A stretch of 64,000 nucleotides of DNA from Mycobacterium sp. 852013-50091_SCH5140682 (GTDB taxonomy: Bacteria; Actinomycetota; Actinomycetes; Mycobacteriales; Mycobacteriaceae). The position numbers and the translations under genes are program-made. How positions within the stretch are numbered: the first letter of the stretch is position 1; each line of letters begins with the position of its first letter. Shown here in pieces: positions 24,112-31,857 of the stretch. The stretch is from positions 23,242-87,241 of the forward strand of contig NZ_LZTB01000017.1 in the NCBI RefSeq assembly GCF_001665685.1, read 5' to 3'. The notes under the pieces were generated by a model, which had not been told where the DNA came from, searched no databases, and saw nothing but the letters and a program-made list of their open reading frames with translations.

Positions 24112-25217
24112 GGTGCAGCAGCTCTTTGGCTCACGAGGTGGCGCACTGCGGCGTTGTCGGCGCCCAGCGCGGGACCGGCCGGGACCGCTTCGGGTCTGAC
24201 CGCGGAGATGATGTTGTCGTCGGCGGGCAGCCCGGCATACTCGGCAGCCACTGCCGCCATGGCGAATTCGATGAGCTCACCGCCGCCACGGCCGAGGGCG
24301 GCCACGACCGCCACGGCGGTGTGCAGGCCGGTGAGCGGATCAGCTATCGCGTCGGCAACGAATACCGGTGTGCCGTCACGATATCCGACCAGACCACCCG
24401 ACACTGCGGCGTCGTCTCCGAAGGCCACCCAGCCGGCCCGTTCCCCGCGAGTGCCGTGCCCCGTGATGCGCAGCCACACCCGCCCGGGACGCGGTGTCGC
24501 GGTGCGCGGCCCCAGGCCCCGACGCTCGAGGGCGGTGGGACGGGACGCCTCGATGACCACGTCGGCGACGTCGAGCAACGCGCGCACCTCATTGGGATGG
24601 TCGAAATCCACTGCATAGGAGAGCTTTCCGCTGTTCATCCAGTCGAAGAAGGCCGCCTCTCCAGACCGGGTGCCATCGGGACGGGCCCCGCTCTCGACCT
24701 TGACCACCGTGGCTCCGGCGCGCGCGAGCAGGCGTCCGCACAACGGCCCGGCCCACATCGAGGACAGATCGGCGACGAGCACGCCGGACAGCGGCGACGA
24801 CCGCGACGGACCGAGAGTCGTTACCCGGGGCGGTGCCGCGGCCGTCTCGCCGAGGGCCGCGACCGGCAAACCGAGAAGCCGCGCCCGTCCGGCCACCGTG
24901 GCCCCCGGCAACCCGGCGGCCCATGTCTCGATGGCAGGCCACGGGTCGTCGGCGACGGTATCGGCCTGCAACAGAGCGGGCACCAGGGCGAGATCGTCGG
25001 GCCGTGACAGCGTCAGCGCGCACCAGCCGTCGGCGGCGGGAAACAAGCGCGTGGCTCCGCCCGCCGAAATCCGGCCCGGCACGGTGAGGTCGAGCAGCGC
25101 GGCCCGCCCGGTGATCAGTTCGGTGGCATCGAGGTCGACGCCGGTGAGCGCGGCGAAGTCATCGGCCATTCGCTGCGCGCGTGCCAGCACCGATGCGGAG
25201 ACCGCGCATGTACCCAC
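24105..25217 (-). CDS. Family III CoA-transferase (CaiB/BaiF) with permuted domain order
   Basis: The product is 370 aa. The motif that normally opens CaiB/BaiF proteins (PLSGVLVADLSSMWAGPLCG ... GATVVKVE) starts only at residue 142. The first 140 residues resemble the usual distal part of the family (FPAADGWCALTLSRPDDLAL, RARLLGLPVAALGE). This points to a circular permutation or a fusion with loss of the first copy. The expected activity is CoA transfer between carboxylic acids; the catalytic Asp was not identified with certainty (candidate in WVAFGDDAAVSGG). A GTG start is used; an ATG at codon 17 is an alternative. Confidence 0.8.
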   Translation of the reverse strand: MGTCAVSASVLARAQRMADDFAALTGVDLDATELITGRAALLDLTVPGRISAGGATRLFPAADGWCALTLSRPDDLALVPALLQADTVADDPWPAIETWAAGLPGATVAGRARLLGLPVAALGETAAAPPRVTTLGPSRSSPLSGVLVADLSSMWAGPLCGRLLARAGATVVKVESGARPDGTRSGEAAFFDWMNSGKLSYAVDFDHPNEVRALLDVADVVIEASRPTALERRGLGPRTATPRPGRVWLRITGHGTRGERAGWVAFGDDAAVSGGLVGYRDGTPVFVADAIADPLTGLHTAVAVVAALGRGGGELIEFAMAAVAAEYAGLPADDNIISAVRPEAVPAGPALGADNAAVRHLVSQRAAAPC

Positions 25218-25247
25218 CCGGCCATTGTGTCGCAGGCCGACGCCGGC

Positions 25248-25814
25248 TCAGGCGTTCGGCAGGTGCAGCCTGGTGAGTTCGACGAGGTGGCGACCGACAT
25301 CGTCGAGGGCATCGGTCTTTTGCGCGGCGATCGCCATGATGACCGCGCCCTCGATCGATGCGATGGTCATCGTGGCCAGAGACCGCGCGGCGTCGGCATC
25401 GGCACCGGCACGGATCAGCCGCTCGGCCAGGATCGTGTGCCAGTCCTGGAACGCCTCGGCGGCCGCGTCGGCGGCTTGTGGCGCATCGCAGCGGCCGAGG
25501 ACTGCCGCGACGATGGGGCAGCCACCCTCCAGGTGCGTCTCGGCCAGCTGCAGCTTCCATTGGTCGATGAATTCCTGCACGGCTTCGGCGGGCTCGCGCC
25601 CGTCATCGGCCGCCCGGATGAGCGCCGTCAGTGCCTGGCCGGCAACGCGCGTGGCCTCGGCGACGAGTTCCTCCTTGCCGCCCGGGAAGTTCAGGTAGAT
25701 CGAGCGCCGCGAGACACCGCTGTCCTCGAGCAACGCGTTCAGACCGGTCCCCGCGACGCCGCGGCGCCGCACCAAACCCGTCACACTCGCGATCAAGGTG
25801 TCCCGTGCCGACAT
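25248..25814 (-). CDS. TetR-family regulator, LmrA/YxaF-like
   Basis: The product is 188 aa. The DNA-binding head is TGLNALLEDSGVSRRSIYLNFPGGKEELV (residues 22-52) and the C-terminal domain contains LEGGCPIVAAVLG, a feature of the LmrA/QdoR (YxaF) group. The box TAGACCGGTCAGTCTA at 25834-25849, 20 bp before its ATG, matches the LmrA/QdoR consensus and implies autorepression. It precedes the CoA-transferase/amidohydrolase/MFS operon on the same strand by 30 bp and may control it. It is paralogous to the TetR protein at 35036. Confidence 0.87.
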   Translation of the reverse strand: MSARDTLIASVTGLVRRRGVAGTGLNALLEDSGVSRRSIYLNFPGGKEELVAEATRVAGQALTALIRAADDGREPAEAVQEFIDQWKLQLAETHLEGGCPIVAAVLGRCDAPQAADAAAEAFQDWHTILAERLIRAGADADAARSLATMTIASIEGAVIMAIAAQKTDALDDVGRHLVELTRLHLPNA

Positions 25815-25833
25815 CGTGCCTCTGCCTCCCTGC

Positions 25834-25849
25834 TAGACCGGTCAGTCTA
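25834..25849. promoter_or_regulatory. LmrA/QdoR-like TetR operator
   Basis: TAGACCGGTCAGTCTA contains the inverted arms TAGAC and GTCTA separated by 6 bp. It lies just upstream of the TetR start at 25814, between that gene and the APC permease stop. Confidence 0.68.
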
Positions 25850-25873
25850 CCCGCCGCAGGTTCGCCTTCGTGT

Positions 25874-27313
25874 TCAGTCGTCGATCTGCTCGTCGATCGG
25901 ATCGGCGAGCTGCCAGCGCTCCCCCCGGCGCGGGTGGATGTAGGCGTAGTAGTACACGACACCGACGACGATCGTGCCGACCGCGACGATCAGCTGGCTC
26001 AAGGCTGACACCGCCAGTTGATAAGTCACATAACCCATCATCGCGATCACGACGAGCGGCGGAAGCGGCCAGAGCGGCATGCGATATCCCGCGCTGGCCC
26101 GGGCACCGGGACGCCGCAAGCGCAGCGCAGCCACCGCAACCGCGAAATAGATCGCGACGACGCTGGCGCCCGTGGCGGTGATCAACCAGCCCAGGGGGAT
26201 GAAGCTCGCCGCGAGTGCCGCGCACGCACCGACGGCCAGGGTCGCCGCGACTGGAGTGTGCAACGTGGGATGCACCGTCGAGAGGATCCGGTCGATCGGG
26301 TCGGGCCAGGACCGGTCGCGCGCCGAGGCGAACAACTGCCGGGCAACCTGGAGGATGATCGCGATGACGGCGTTGATGATGGCCACTGCGATGCCGACGC
26401 TGATCACGATGTTGAGCGTCGGGCCACCGCGGGCGATCAGGAAGTAGTTCATCGGTGCTTCGCTGCCGAGCAGTTCGGTCATCGAGGGTGCGCCCATGAC
26501 CACCGCCGCCAGTGGCAGGATCTCGATGGCGACCGTGACCACGAGACACACGACGACCACACGTCCGATGGTCTTGGCGGCGTTCTTCGTCTCTTCGACG
26601 TAGTAGATCGCGGCGCCATAACCGTTGTAGGCGAACAGCGCGACGGGGACGAGCCCCATCACCGCGCCGAGGCCCACGGGGGCGAGCGACCCGCCGTCGG
26701 CGATCTGCGCGTGCAGGAACTCCCCCGGCCCGCGTTCGGCGTGGGCGAAGCCCAGCATCACCATGACGGCGATGGCGGCGATCTCGACGGCCAGGAAGAT
26801 GCCCGTCACCCACGCGTTGGTCCGGATGTTCAACACCGCAACACCGGTCGTCACCACGATGACCGCGACCCCCACCCACTTGCCGCCGAGATCCGGCCAG
26901 GCGACACCCAGATATTCGCCGGTCCCCAACGCGATGACCGCGGTGATGAGCACGGCACTCACCAGCGTGAGGACGAAGATCGCGAAGCCGGTGGGCTTAC
27001 CGAGAAGCCTGGCCGCCCAGGTGTATTCGCCACCCGTGATCGGGTAGGTCGCGGCCAGCTCGGCATAGCACAGCGCCACGAACAGAGCGGCCACCGCGCC
27101 GATGGCCATCGTCATCACCGACGCACCGCCCACGCCGAGCAGGACCGTCGGAACGATGATGAAGACACTGGACGCCGGCGTGACCGCCGACAACGTGATG
27201 AGGATGTTCTCCTTCATCGTCAGGGCGCGTTGCAGCTGCTGCTGGTAGGCGGGTGGAGTGGTCGGGGACGACAACGCGCCGTCGGCCATGGATGCAGGCT
27301 GATGTTCGGTCAT
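25874..27313 (-). CDS. APC-superfamily amino acid permease
   Basis: The product is 479 aa with about 12 membrane helices. The APC N-terminal signature is ITLSAVTPASSVFIIVPTVL, ITGGEYTWAARLLG and YNGYGAAIYYVEETKNAAK follow, and the C-terminal tail is short and charged. It diverges from a TetR gene and a DmpA-type aminopeptidase gene, so it may import amino acids or small amides processed by the peptidase. The promoter between the divergent genes carries an AT-rich palindrome at 27323-27347. Confidence 0.86.
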   Translation of the reverse strand: MTEHQPASMADGALSSPTTPPAYQQQLQRALTMKENILITLSAVTPASSVFIIVPTVLLGVGGASVMTMAIGAVAALFVALCYAELAATYPITGGEYTWAARLLGKPTGFAIFVLTLVSAVLITAVIALGTGEYLGVAWPDLGGKWVGVAVIVVTTGVAVLNIRTNAWVTGIFLAVEIAAIAVMVMLGFAHAERGPGEFLHAQIADGGSLAPVGLGAVMGLVPVALFAYNGYGAAIYYVEETKNAAKTIGRVVVVCLVVTVAIEILPLAAVVMGAPSMTELLGSEAPMNYFLIARGGPTLNIVISVGIAVAIINAVIAIILQVARQLFASARDRSWPDPIDRILSTVHPTLHTPVAATLAVGACAALAASFIPLGWLITATGASVVAIYFAVAVAALRLRRPGARASAGYRMPLWPLPPLVVIAMMGYVTYQLAVSALSQLIVAVGTIVVGVVYYYAYIHPRRGERWQLADPIDEQIDD

Positions 27314-27322
27314 TGCGAGCCT

Positions 27323-27366
27323 TTCTTTGACTACTAATCAAAGAAAAGCAGATATGTGCTTGTCAA
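27323..27366. promoter_or_regulatory. AT-rich palindromic operator and -35 in permease/TetR divergent promoter
   Basis: TTTCTTTGA (27323-27331) and TCAAAGAAA (27339-27347) form a perfect 9-bp inverted repeat with a 7-bp spacer. A perfect TTGACA for the minus strand lies at 27366-27361, so the palindrome covers the expected -10/start area of the permease promoter. The TetR protein encoded at 27419 is the natural ligand. Confidence 0.7.
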
Positions 27367-27418
27367 GAGTGTCTTTCGGTGTAATTATTTTCTGATTCCC
27401 AGCGACTGACGAGGAGCC

Positions 27419-28087
27419 ATGGCACGACGCAAAGACCAAGACGCGGCCCGCGAGTCGATCATCTCGGCGACTTTGGTGGCGATCCGCGATCGCGGGTTGG
27501 ACGGTCTGCGCATTCGCGACGTCGCCGCGATCGCCGGCGTGTCGTCGGGAACTGTGCACTACTACTTCACCGATTTCGCCGGGCTGCTGACCGAGGTGTA
27601 TCAGCGGGCCAGCGAACAGTTCTACCGCGACCGCATGGAGGCCGTGACCGAGATCGCCGATGCGCGAAAGAAGCTCGCGGCCATGATCAACACCGGCATC
27701 CCCTGGGCGTCGGATGATGCACTGGTGACGGCTCTCTATCGGCTGGATTCCTATCTCGCGTTCCGTAGCACCCATTCCGCGCTCGTGACAGCGCTGTACG
27801 ACAAGCAGGTGGCCCTGTACCTCGGCATCCTCGAAACCGGCGCAGCCCAAGGATATTTCGAGTTGCAGGGCAAGCCACTGGACATCGCACAGAATCTCGT
27901 CGCGCTCGAAGACGCCTACGGACTGCACATCACCACCGACAACCGCGCCCTGCCGCCGCCGCGCGCAGCGGACCTGATCCACAGCTACGCGGCCATGGCC
28001 ACGCGCTGTGCCGACATCCCCGATCCCACCGGTCCAGAACCAGCGACCACCATCCGACCCAAGTCCACGAGGAAGAACATTCGTTGA
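27419..28087 (+). CDS. TetR-family regulator
   Basis: The product is 222 aa. The N-terminal helix-turn-helix (IRDVAAIAGVSSGTVHYYFTDFAGLLTEVYQ, residues 35-65) is clear; the C-terminal domain is helical and typical of BetI-like TetR proteins. An RBS (GAGGAG) lies before the ATG. It diverges from the APC permease gene and overlaps the peptidase start, so it is probably a local regulator of an amino-acid or peptide uptake and hydrolysis unit through the palindrome at 27323-27347. Confidence 0.87.
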   Translation: MARRKDQDAARESIISATLVAIRDRGLDGLRIRDVAAIAGVSSGTVHYYFTDFAGLLTEVYQRASEQFYRDRMEAVTEIADARKKLAAMINTGIPWASDDALVTALYRLDSYLAFRSTHSALVTALYDKQVALYLGILETGAAQGYFELQGKPLDIAQNLVALEDAYGLHITTDNRALPPPRAADLIHSYAAMATRCADIPDPTGPEPATTIRPKSTRKNIR

Positions 28088-29223
28088 ACCACACCACCAC
28101 CCGCGCCCGCGACCTCGGCATCAACCTGCGCGGCCGCCCAGGCCCGCACAACGCCATCACCGATGTTGCCGGCGTCGAAGTCGGCTACGCGACGCTCATC
28201 AGCGGCGACGGTCCGCTGACCGTCGGGCACGGCCCCGTCCGCACCGGCGTCACCGCGATCCTGCCGCGTGGCCGTGACGGTGTCGGGAGGCCCTGCGCCG
28301 CAGGACGATTCCGGCTGAACGGCAACGGCGAGATGACAGGTACGGCGTGGATCGACGAGGTCGGTGAACTCGCGCTGCCGATCACGATCTCCAACACCCA
28401 CGCCGTCGGCGCCTGCCACACCGGGGTCGTGCAATGGGTCAACGAGGTACATCCGACGCTGGCACAGCAATGGCTGTTGCCCGTATGCGCGGAGACCTGG
28501 GACGGCTACCTCAACGACATCAACGGCGGCCACGTCACACCTGAAGTGACCCGCCAAGCGCTGGACTCCGCTCGGCCGGGGCCCGTGGCCGAAGGATCCG
28601 TCGGCGGCGGCACTGGCATGAACTGCTACGGATTCAAGGGCGGCAGCGGTACCTCATCACGCCAAATCGCCTTTGGCGAGGCGACATTCACCGTCGGAGC
28701 GTTCGTGCAGGCGAACTTCGGGTCGCGCGACGAACTCACCGTGTCAGGCGTCCCGGTGGGTCAGCTGATCGATGTCGAAAACCCCATGGAGGACACCCCC
28801 TGGCTGGAGGAAGATCTCCGTGCGCCGTCAGGTGCGGGATCGGTGATCGTCGTCGTGGCCACTGATGCGCCGCTCAACGCGTCGCAGTGTCAGGGACTGG
28901 CCCGTCGGGTGCCGCTCGGTCTGGCCAGGACCGGAACCACCGGCAGCCTCTTCAGCGGTGATCTGTTCCTGGCGTTCTCGACCGCCAATGACGGACCGTC
29001 GCGTACCGGTTTCCCCACCGCAGAGCCGTCCGAGGCCGAGCTCTACACGGCCCAGCACCTGCCCTGGAACCGCATCGACCCCTTCTACGCCGCTGCGGTG
29101 TACGCCGTCGAGGAGGCCGTTCTCAACGCGCTGGTGGCCAACGAATCGATGACAGGGCGCGACGGGCACAGGTCACCGGCCCTCGATCACCAGTTGCTCC
29201 TGCCGTTGCTGAAACGAGGCTGA
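28084..29223 (+). CDS. P1-family (DmpA-type) self-processing aminopeptidase
   Basis: The product is 379 aa, starting at a TTG that overlaps the TetR stop (TTGA). DmpA/BapA features are AGVEVGYATLISGDGP, PITISNTHAVGAC, VGGGTGMNCYGFKGG, GSVIVVVATDAPLNASQC and LARTGTTGS. By family rule the precursor cleaves before the nucleophile Ser253 (GAG|SVIVVV) to give alpha and beta chains of about 27 and 13 kDa, an Ntn-hydrolase-like fold. Substrates in the family are D-aminoacyl or beta-aminoacyl amides and peptides. There is no signal peptide, so it is cytosolic. Confidence 0.88.
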   Translation: MNHTTTRARDLGINLRGRPGPHNAITDVAGVEVGYATLISGDGPLTVGHGPVRTGVTAILPRGRDGVGRPCAAGRFRLNGNGEMTGTAWIDEVGELALPITISNTHAVGACHTGVVQWVNEVHPTLAQQWLLPVCAETWDGYLNDINGGHVTPEVTRQALDSARPGPVAEGSVGGGTGMNCYGFKGGSGTSSRQIAFGEATFTVGAFVQANFGSRDELTVSGVPVGQLIDVENPMEDTPWLEEDLRAPSGAGSVIVVVATDAPLNASQCQGLARRVPLGLARTGTTGSLFSGDLFLAFSTANDGPSRTGFPTAEPSEAELYTAQHLPWNRIDPFYAAAVYAVEEAVLNALVANESMTGRDGHRSPALDHQLLLPLLKRG

Positions 29224-29233
29224 GCCGCCTCTG

Positions 29234-29268
29234 CCAATCGGTCACGTTGCGGTAGACCGATCGGTGTA
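29234..29268. promoter_or_regulatory. Tandem TetR (LmrA/QdoR-like) boxes before the OYE operon
   Basis: TAGACCGATCGGTGTA (29253-29268) differs at only a few positions from the boxes at 35625-35640 and 35658-35673. A second, degenerate copy reads GACCGATTGG on the minus strand (29243-29234). The OYE ATG follows at 29316. Confidence 0.62.
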
Positions 29269-29315
29269 CTAGCCTCGCCGACAGCATCCCAGCGCGCTGT
29301 TGCGAGGAGACCCAC

Positions 29316-30569
29316 ATGCCCGACATCCACGACCCGCTCACGCTGGCCAGCGGCCAGGTGCTGAGCAACCGGCTGATGAAGTCGGCTCTCAGCGAGGGCC
29401 TCGGAACGCCAGACCACGGGCCGGACCACAGGCTGGTCGAGCTCTTCCGGCGCTGGGGCACCGGCGGGTACGGACTCGTGATCACGGGGAACGTGATGGT
29501 CGACCGCGACCACCTCGGCGAGCCGGGCAACGTCGTCGTCGAGGACGACCGCCACCTCGACGGGCTGTCCCGCTGGGCCAAGGCCACCAAGGACGGCGGC
29601 AGCCTGATCTGGATGCAGGTGAATCACCCTGGTCGGCAAGCCAATCCGCTGGCCACCCGATCGCAGCCGGTGGCACCGTCGGCCGTGCGGATGAGTGTGC
29701 CCGGATGGCAGGCGCCCCGCGCCCTCACCGACGACGAGATCGAAGCCACCATCGACCGGTATGCGCACACCGCCGCTATCGCCGATGTCGCCGGTTTCGA
29801 CGGAGTCCAGATCCACGGCGCACACGGTTACCTCGTCGCGCAGTTCCTGTCGCCGCGCACCAATCAACGCACGGACCGCTGGGGCGGTGACCCGCGGCGT
29901 CGCATGCGCTTCGTCCTCGAAGTGGTGCGGCGGACCCGCGCTGCTGTCAGCCCCGGCTTTTCCGTGGCCATCAAGCTGAACTCCGCGGACTTCCAGCGCG
30001 GCGGATTCACAGAGGAAGAGTCCCGCGCCGTGATCGCGGCCCTGGCCGCCGAAGACCTCGACCTGATCGAAATCAGCGGCGGCACATACGAATCTCCCGC
30101 GATGGAAGGCCGGCCCTTCGTGCAGTCGGCGTCCACCACGGCGCGCGAGGCGTACTTCGTCGAATACGCCCGCGCCGCCCGGGAGTTCGCAGGCAACGTG
30201 CCGCTGGCCGTGACCGGCGGCTTCCGCACGCGGGCGGCGATGAGTGAGGCCGTCAGCTCGGGAGCCTGCGACGTGGTCGGGCTGGGCAGGCCGACCACTG
30301 TCAACCCGGCCGCCGCCGACAGCCTGCTGGTGGCACATCAGACGCGCCTGCACGTTCCCGACATCGCACCCGCCCTGCCTGCCCGGATTGCCAACACGGC
30401 CCGCGCCAAGACTTTCCTCAGCGCGCTCGAACTGCAATGGCATGGGACCCAGCTGCACCGGCTCGCCGCAGGCGGTGAGCCCGACCCGACGATCGGCCCG
30501 CTGGCCACGGCCGCGGCGCTGCTCAAGAACAACGGAGTCAACGCCTTCCGCGCCCGGAGGAACTCATGA
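29316..30569 (+). CDS. Old yellow enzyme family NADH:flavin oxidoreductase
   Basis: The product is 417 aa, a (beta/alpha)8 FMN enzyme. The signature is VQIHGAHGYLVAQFLSPRTN followed by QRTDRWGG; VNHPGRQAN and AVTGGFRTRAAM are also typical. Members reduce alpha,beta-unsaturated ketones, nitro compounds or xenobiotic enals. An RBS (GAGGAG) lies before the ATG. It overlaps the DDN-like gene by 4 bp, and the two form a redox operon probably controlled through the TAGACCG boxes upstream. Confidence 0.87.
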   Translation: MPDIHDPLTLASGQVLSNRLMKSALSEGLGTPDHGPDHRLVELFRRWGTGGYGLVITGNVMVDRDHLGEPGNVVVEDDRHLDGLSRWAKATKDGGSLIWMQVNHPGRQANPLATRSQPVAPSAVRMSVPGWQAPRALTDDEIEATIDRYAHTAAIADVAGFDGVQIHGAHGYLVAQFLSPRTNQRTDRWGGDPRRRMRFVLEVVRRTRAAVSPGFSVAIKLNSADFQRGGFTEEESRAVIAALAAEDLDLIEISGGTYESPAMEGRPFVQSASTTAREAYFVEYARAAREFAGNVPLAVTGGFRTRAAMSEAVSSGACDVVGLGRPTTVNPAAADSLLVAHQTRLHVPDIAPALPARIANTARAKTFLSALELQWHGTQLHRLAAGGEPDPTIGPLATAAALLKNNGVNAFRARRNS

Positions 30570-30982
30570 CCGACAAGACGCTGAACAAGTTCCGCCGCGA
30601 ACGAGTACTGGGACGCCATCTGCTGAACCCGGCCGTTACGGCACTGTCGCGACTGGGATTGCGCACGGCATTGGCGTCGGAGTTGGAGACCATCGGCCGC
30701 AAGACCGGTCAGCTGCGCAGGGTTCCCGTCTCCGCCCAGTTCGATGCGACCGGCGCGTGGGTGATCTGCCAGCACGGAACACGTTCCGGTTGGGGCAGCA
30801 ACATCACATCTAACCCGAATGTTCGTCTGCGACAAGGAAATCGGTGGCGCACGGGTGTGGCGCAGTTCCGTCCGGACGACGATGTCGCGGCGCGGGCCCG
30901 CAAGTTCGGGGTGATCGGTGCGCGGGTGGTCAAGGCACTGGAGACCACGCCGGTCTCGGTGCGCATCGACTTCACCGACTGA
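30566..30982 (+). CDS. DDN-like nitroreductase/deazaflavin-binding family protein
   Basis: The product is 138 aa of the split-beta-barrel DDN family (TIGR00026-like). ELETIGRKTGQLRRVPVSA and WGSNITSNPNVRLRQGNRWR are the characteristic segments for the F420 or flavin site. It probably reduces quinones or nitro/enone compounds together with the OYE protein. The start overlaps the OYE stop (ATGA), and the 3' end overlaps the convergent hydratase gene by 11 bp. Confidence 0.83.
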   Translation: MTDKTLNKFRRERVLGRHLLNPAVTALSRLGLRTALASELETIGRKTGQLRRVPVSAQFDATGAWVICQHGTRSGWGSNITSNPNVRLRQGNRWRTGVAQFRPDDDVAARARKFGVIGARVVKALETTPVSVRIDFTD

Positions 30983-31856
30983 CGATCTCGTCGACCAGCC
31001 CCCAGTCCAGCGCCGTCGCGGCGTCGATGCTGCGCCCGGTGAGCACCAGATACGCTGTGCGCCAACGGCCGATGCGCCGCGTGATGCTCACGGTGCCGCC
31101 TGCGCCGGGGATGAGCCCAAGCGTCAACTCCGGCAGGCCCAGCGTGGCCTGCGGGTGTGCACTGACCCACCCGCAGAACGCCGCCATCTCCAGACCGCTG
31201 CCCAGCACCTGACCGTGCACGTCGGCCCGGCAGCGGCGGCCCAGCCGTCCGGTCAATGCGTCGAGCACCAACGCCGGACTGTGCCGGGTGCGGGCCAGAT
31301 GCGCGGTGGCGGGGTCCTCGAACGACCCGAACTCAGCGAGATCGCCTCCGCTGCAGAAGGATCGGCCGTTGCCGCTGAGCACCACCTCATCGACCGACGG
31401 GTCGAGCCGAGCCACCTCCAACGCCTCCAGCAAGGCCGCCCGCGCATCGGTGGAGAACGCGTTGTGGCGCTGCGGCCGGTTGAACCGGATGTGCAGCGTG
31501 TTGCCGTCCCGGTCGGTCTGCACCGGATCGGGCAGCAACGGCGCCGTCGCCGGACCACGCTCGTGCAGCCAACGCGCGAACTCAGGCCCGGACTGCAGCG
31601 TCGAATAGGCAAGGGACTCGGTGATCAGTCCGCCGAACGCCGGTGCTGCGACGTCGAGGCTGCGCAGTACGTCGTCACACACGGCCGCAGCCAGCGGCCA
31701 GCGTTCGCACCGCTGCGCCAGCACCCGCAGAGTCTGCTCGACCGAATCCACCGTCACCGCGCGGCGGTCTGCGGTGCTGGTCTCGGTGACGGTGAACGTC
31801 GCTGCGTCACTGGGGTTTTCGACGGCGACGCGGATCCCGCCCGGCAGATCGATCAC
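30972..31856 (-). CDS. Enoyl-CoA hydratase/isomerase family protein
   Basis: The product is 294 aa. The crotonase core is in the C-terminal two thirds: oxyanion-hole segments GNGRSFCSGGDLAEFG and GQVLGSGLEMAAF and the active-site region LPELTLGLIPGAGGT. Residues 1-110 are an N-terminal extension unusual for simple hydratases. It starts one base after the FadD stop on the same strand, forming a two-gene acyl-CoA activation and hydration operon. Substrate unknown. Confidence 0.86.
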   Translation of the reverse strand: MIDLPGGIRVAVENPSDAATFTVTETSTADRRAVTVDSVEQTLRVLAQRCERWPLAAAVCDDVLRSLDVAAPAFGGLITESLAYSTLQSGPEFARWLHERGPATAPLLPDPVQTDRDGNTLHIRFNRPQRHNAFSTDARAALLEALEVARLDPSVDEVVLSGNGRSFCSGGDLAEFGSFEDPATAHLARTRHSPALVLDALTGRLGRRCRADVHGQVLGSGLEMAAFCGWVSAHPQATLGLPELTLGLIPGAGGTVSITRRIGRWRTAYLVLTGRSIDAATALDWGLVDEIVSR

Positions 31857-31857
31857 G

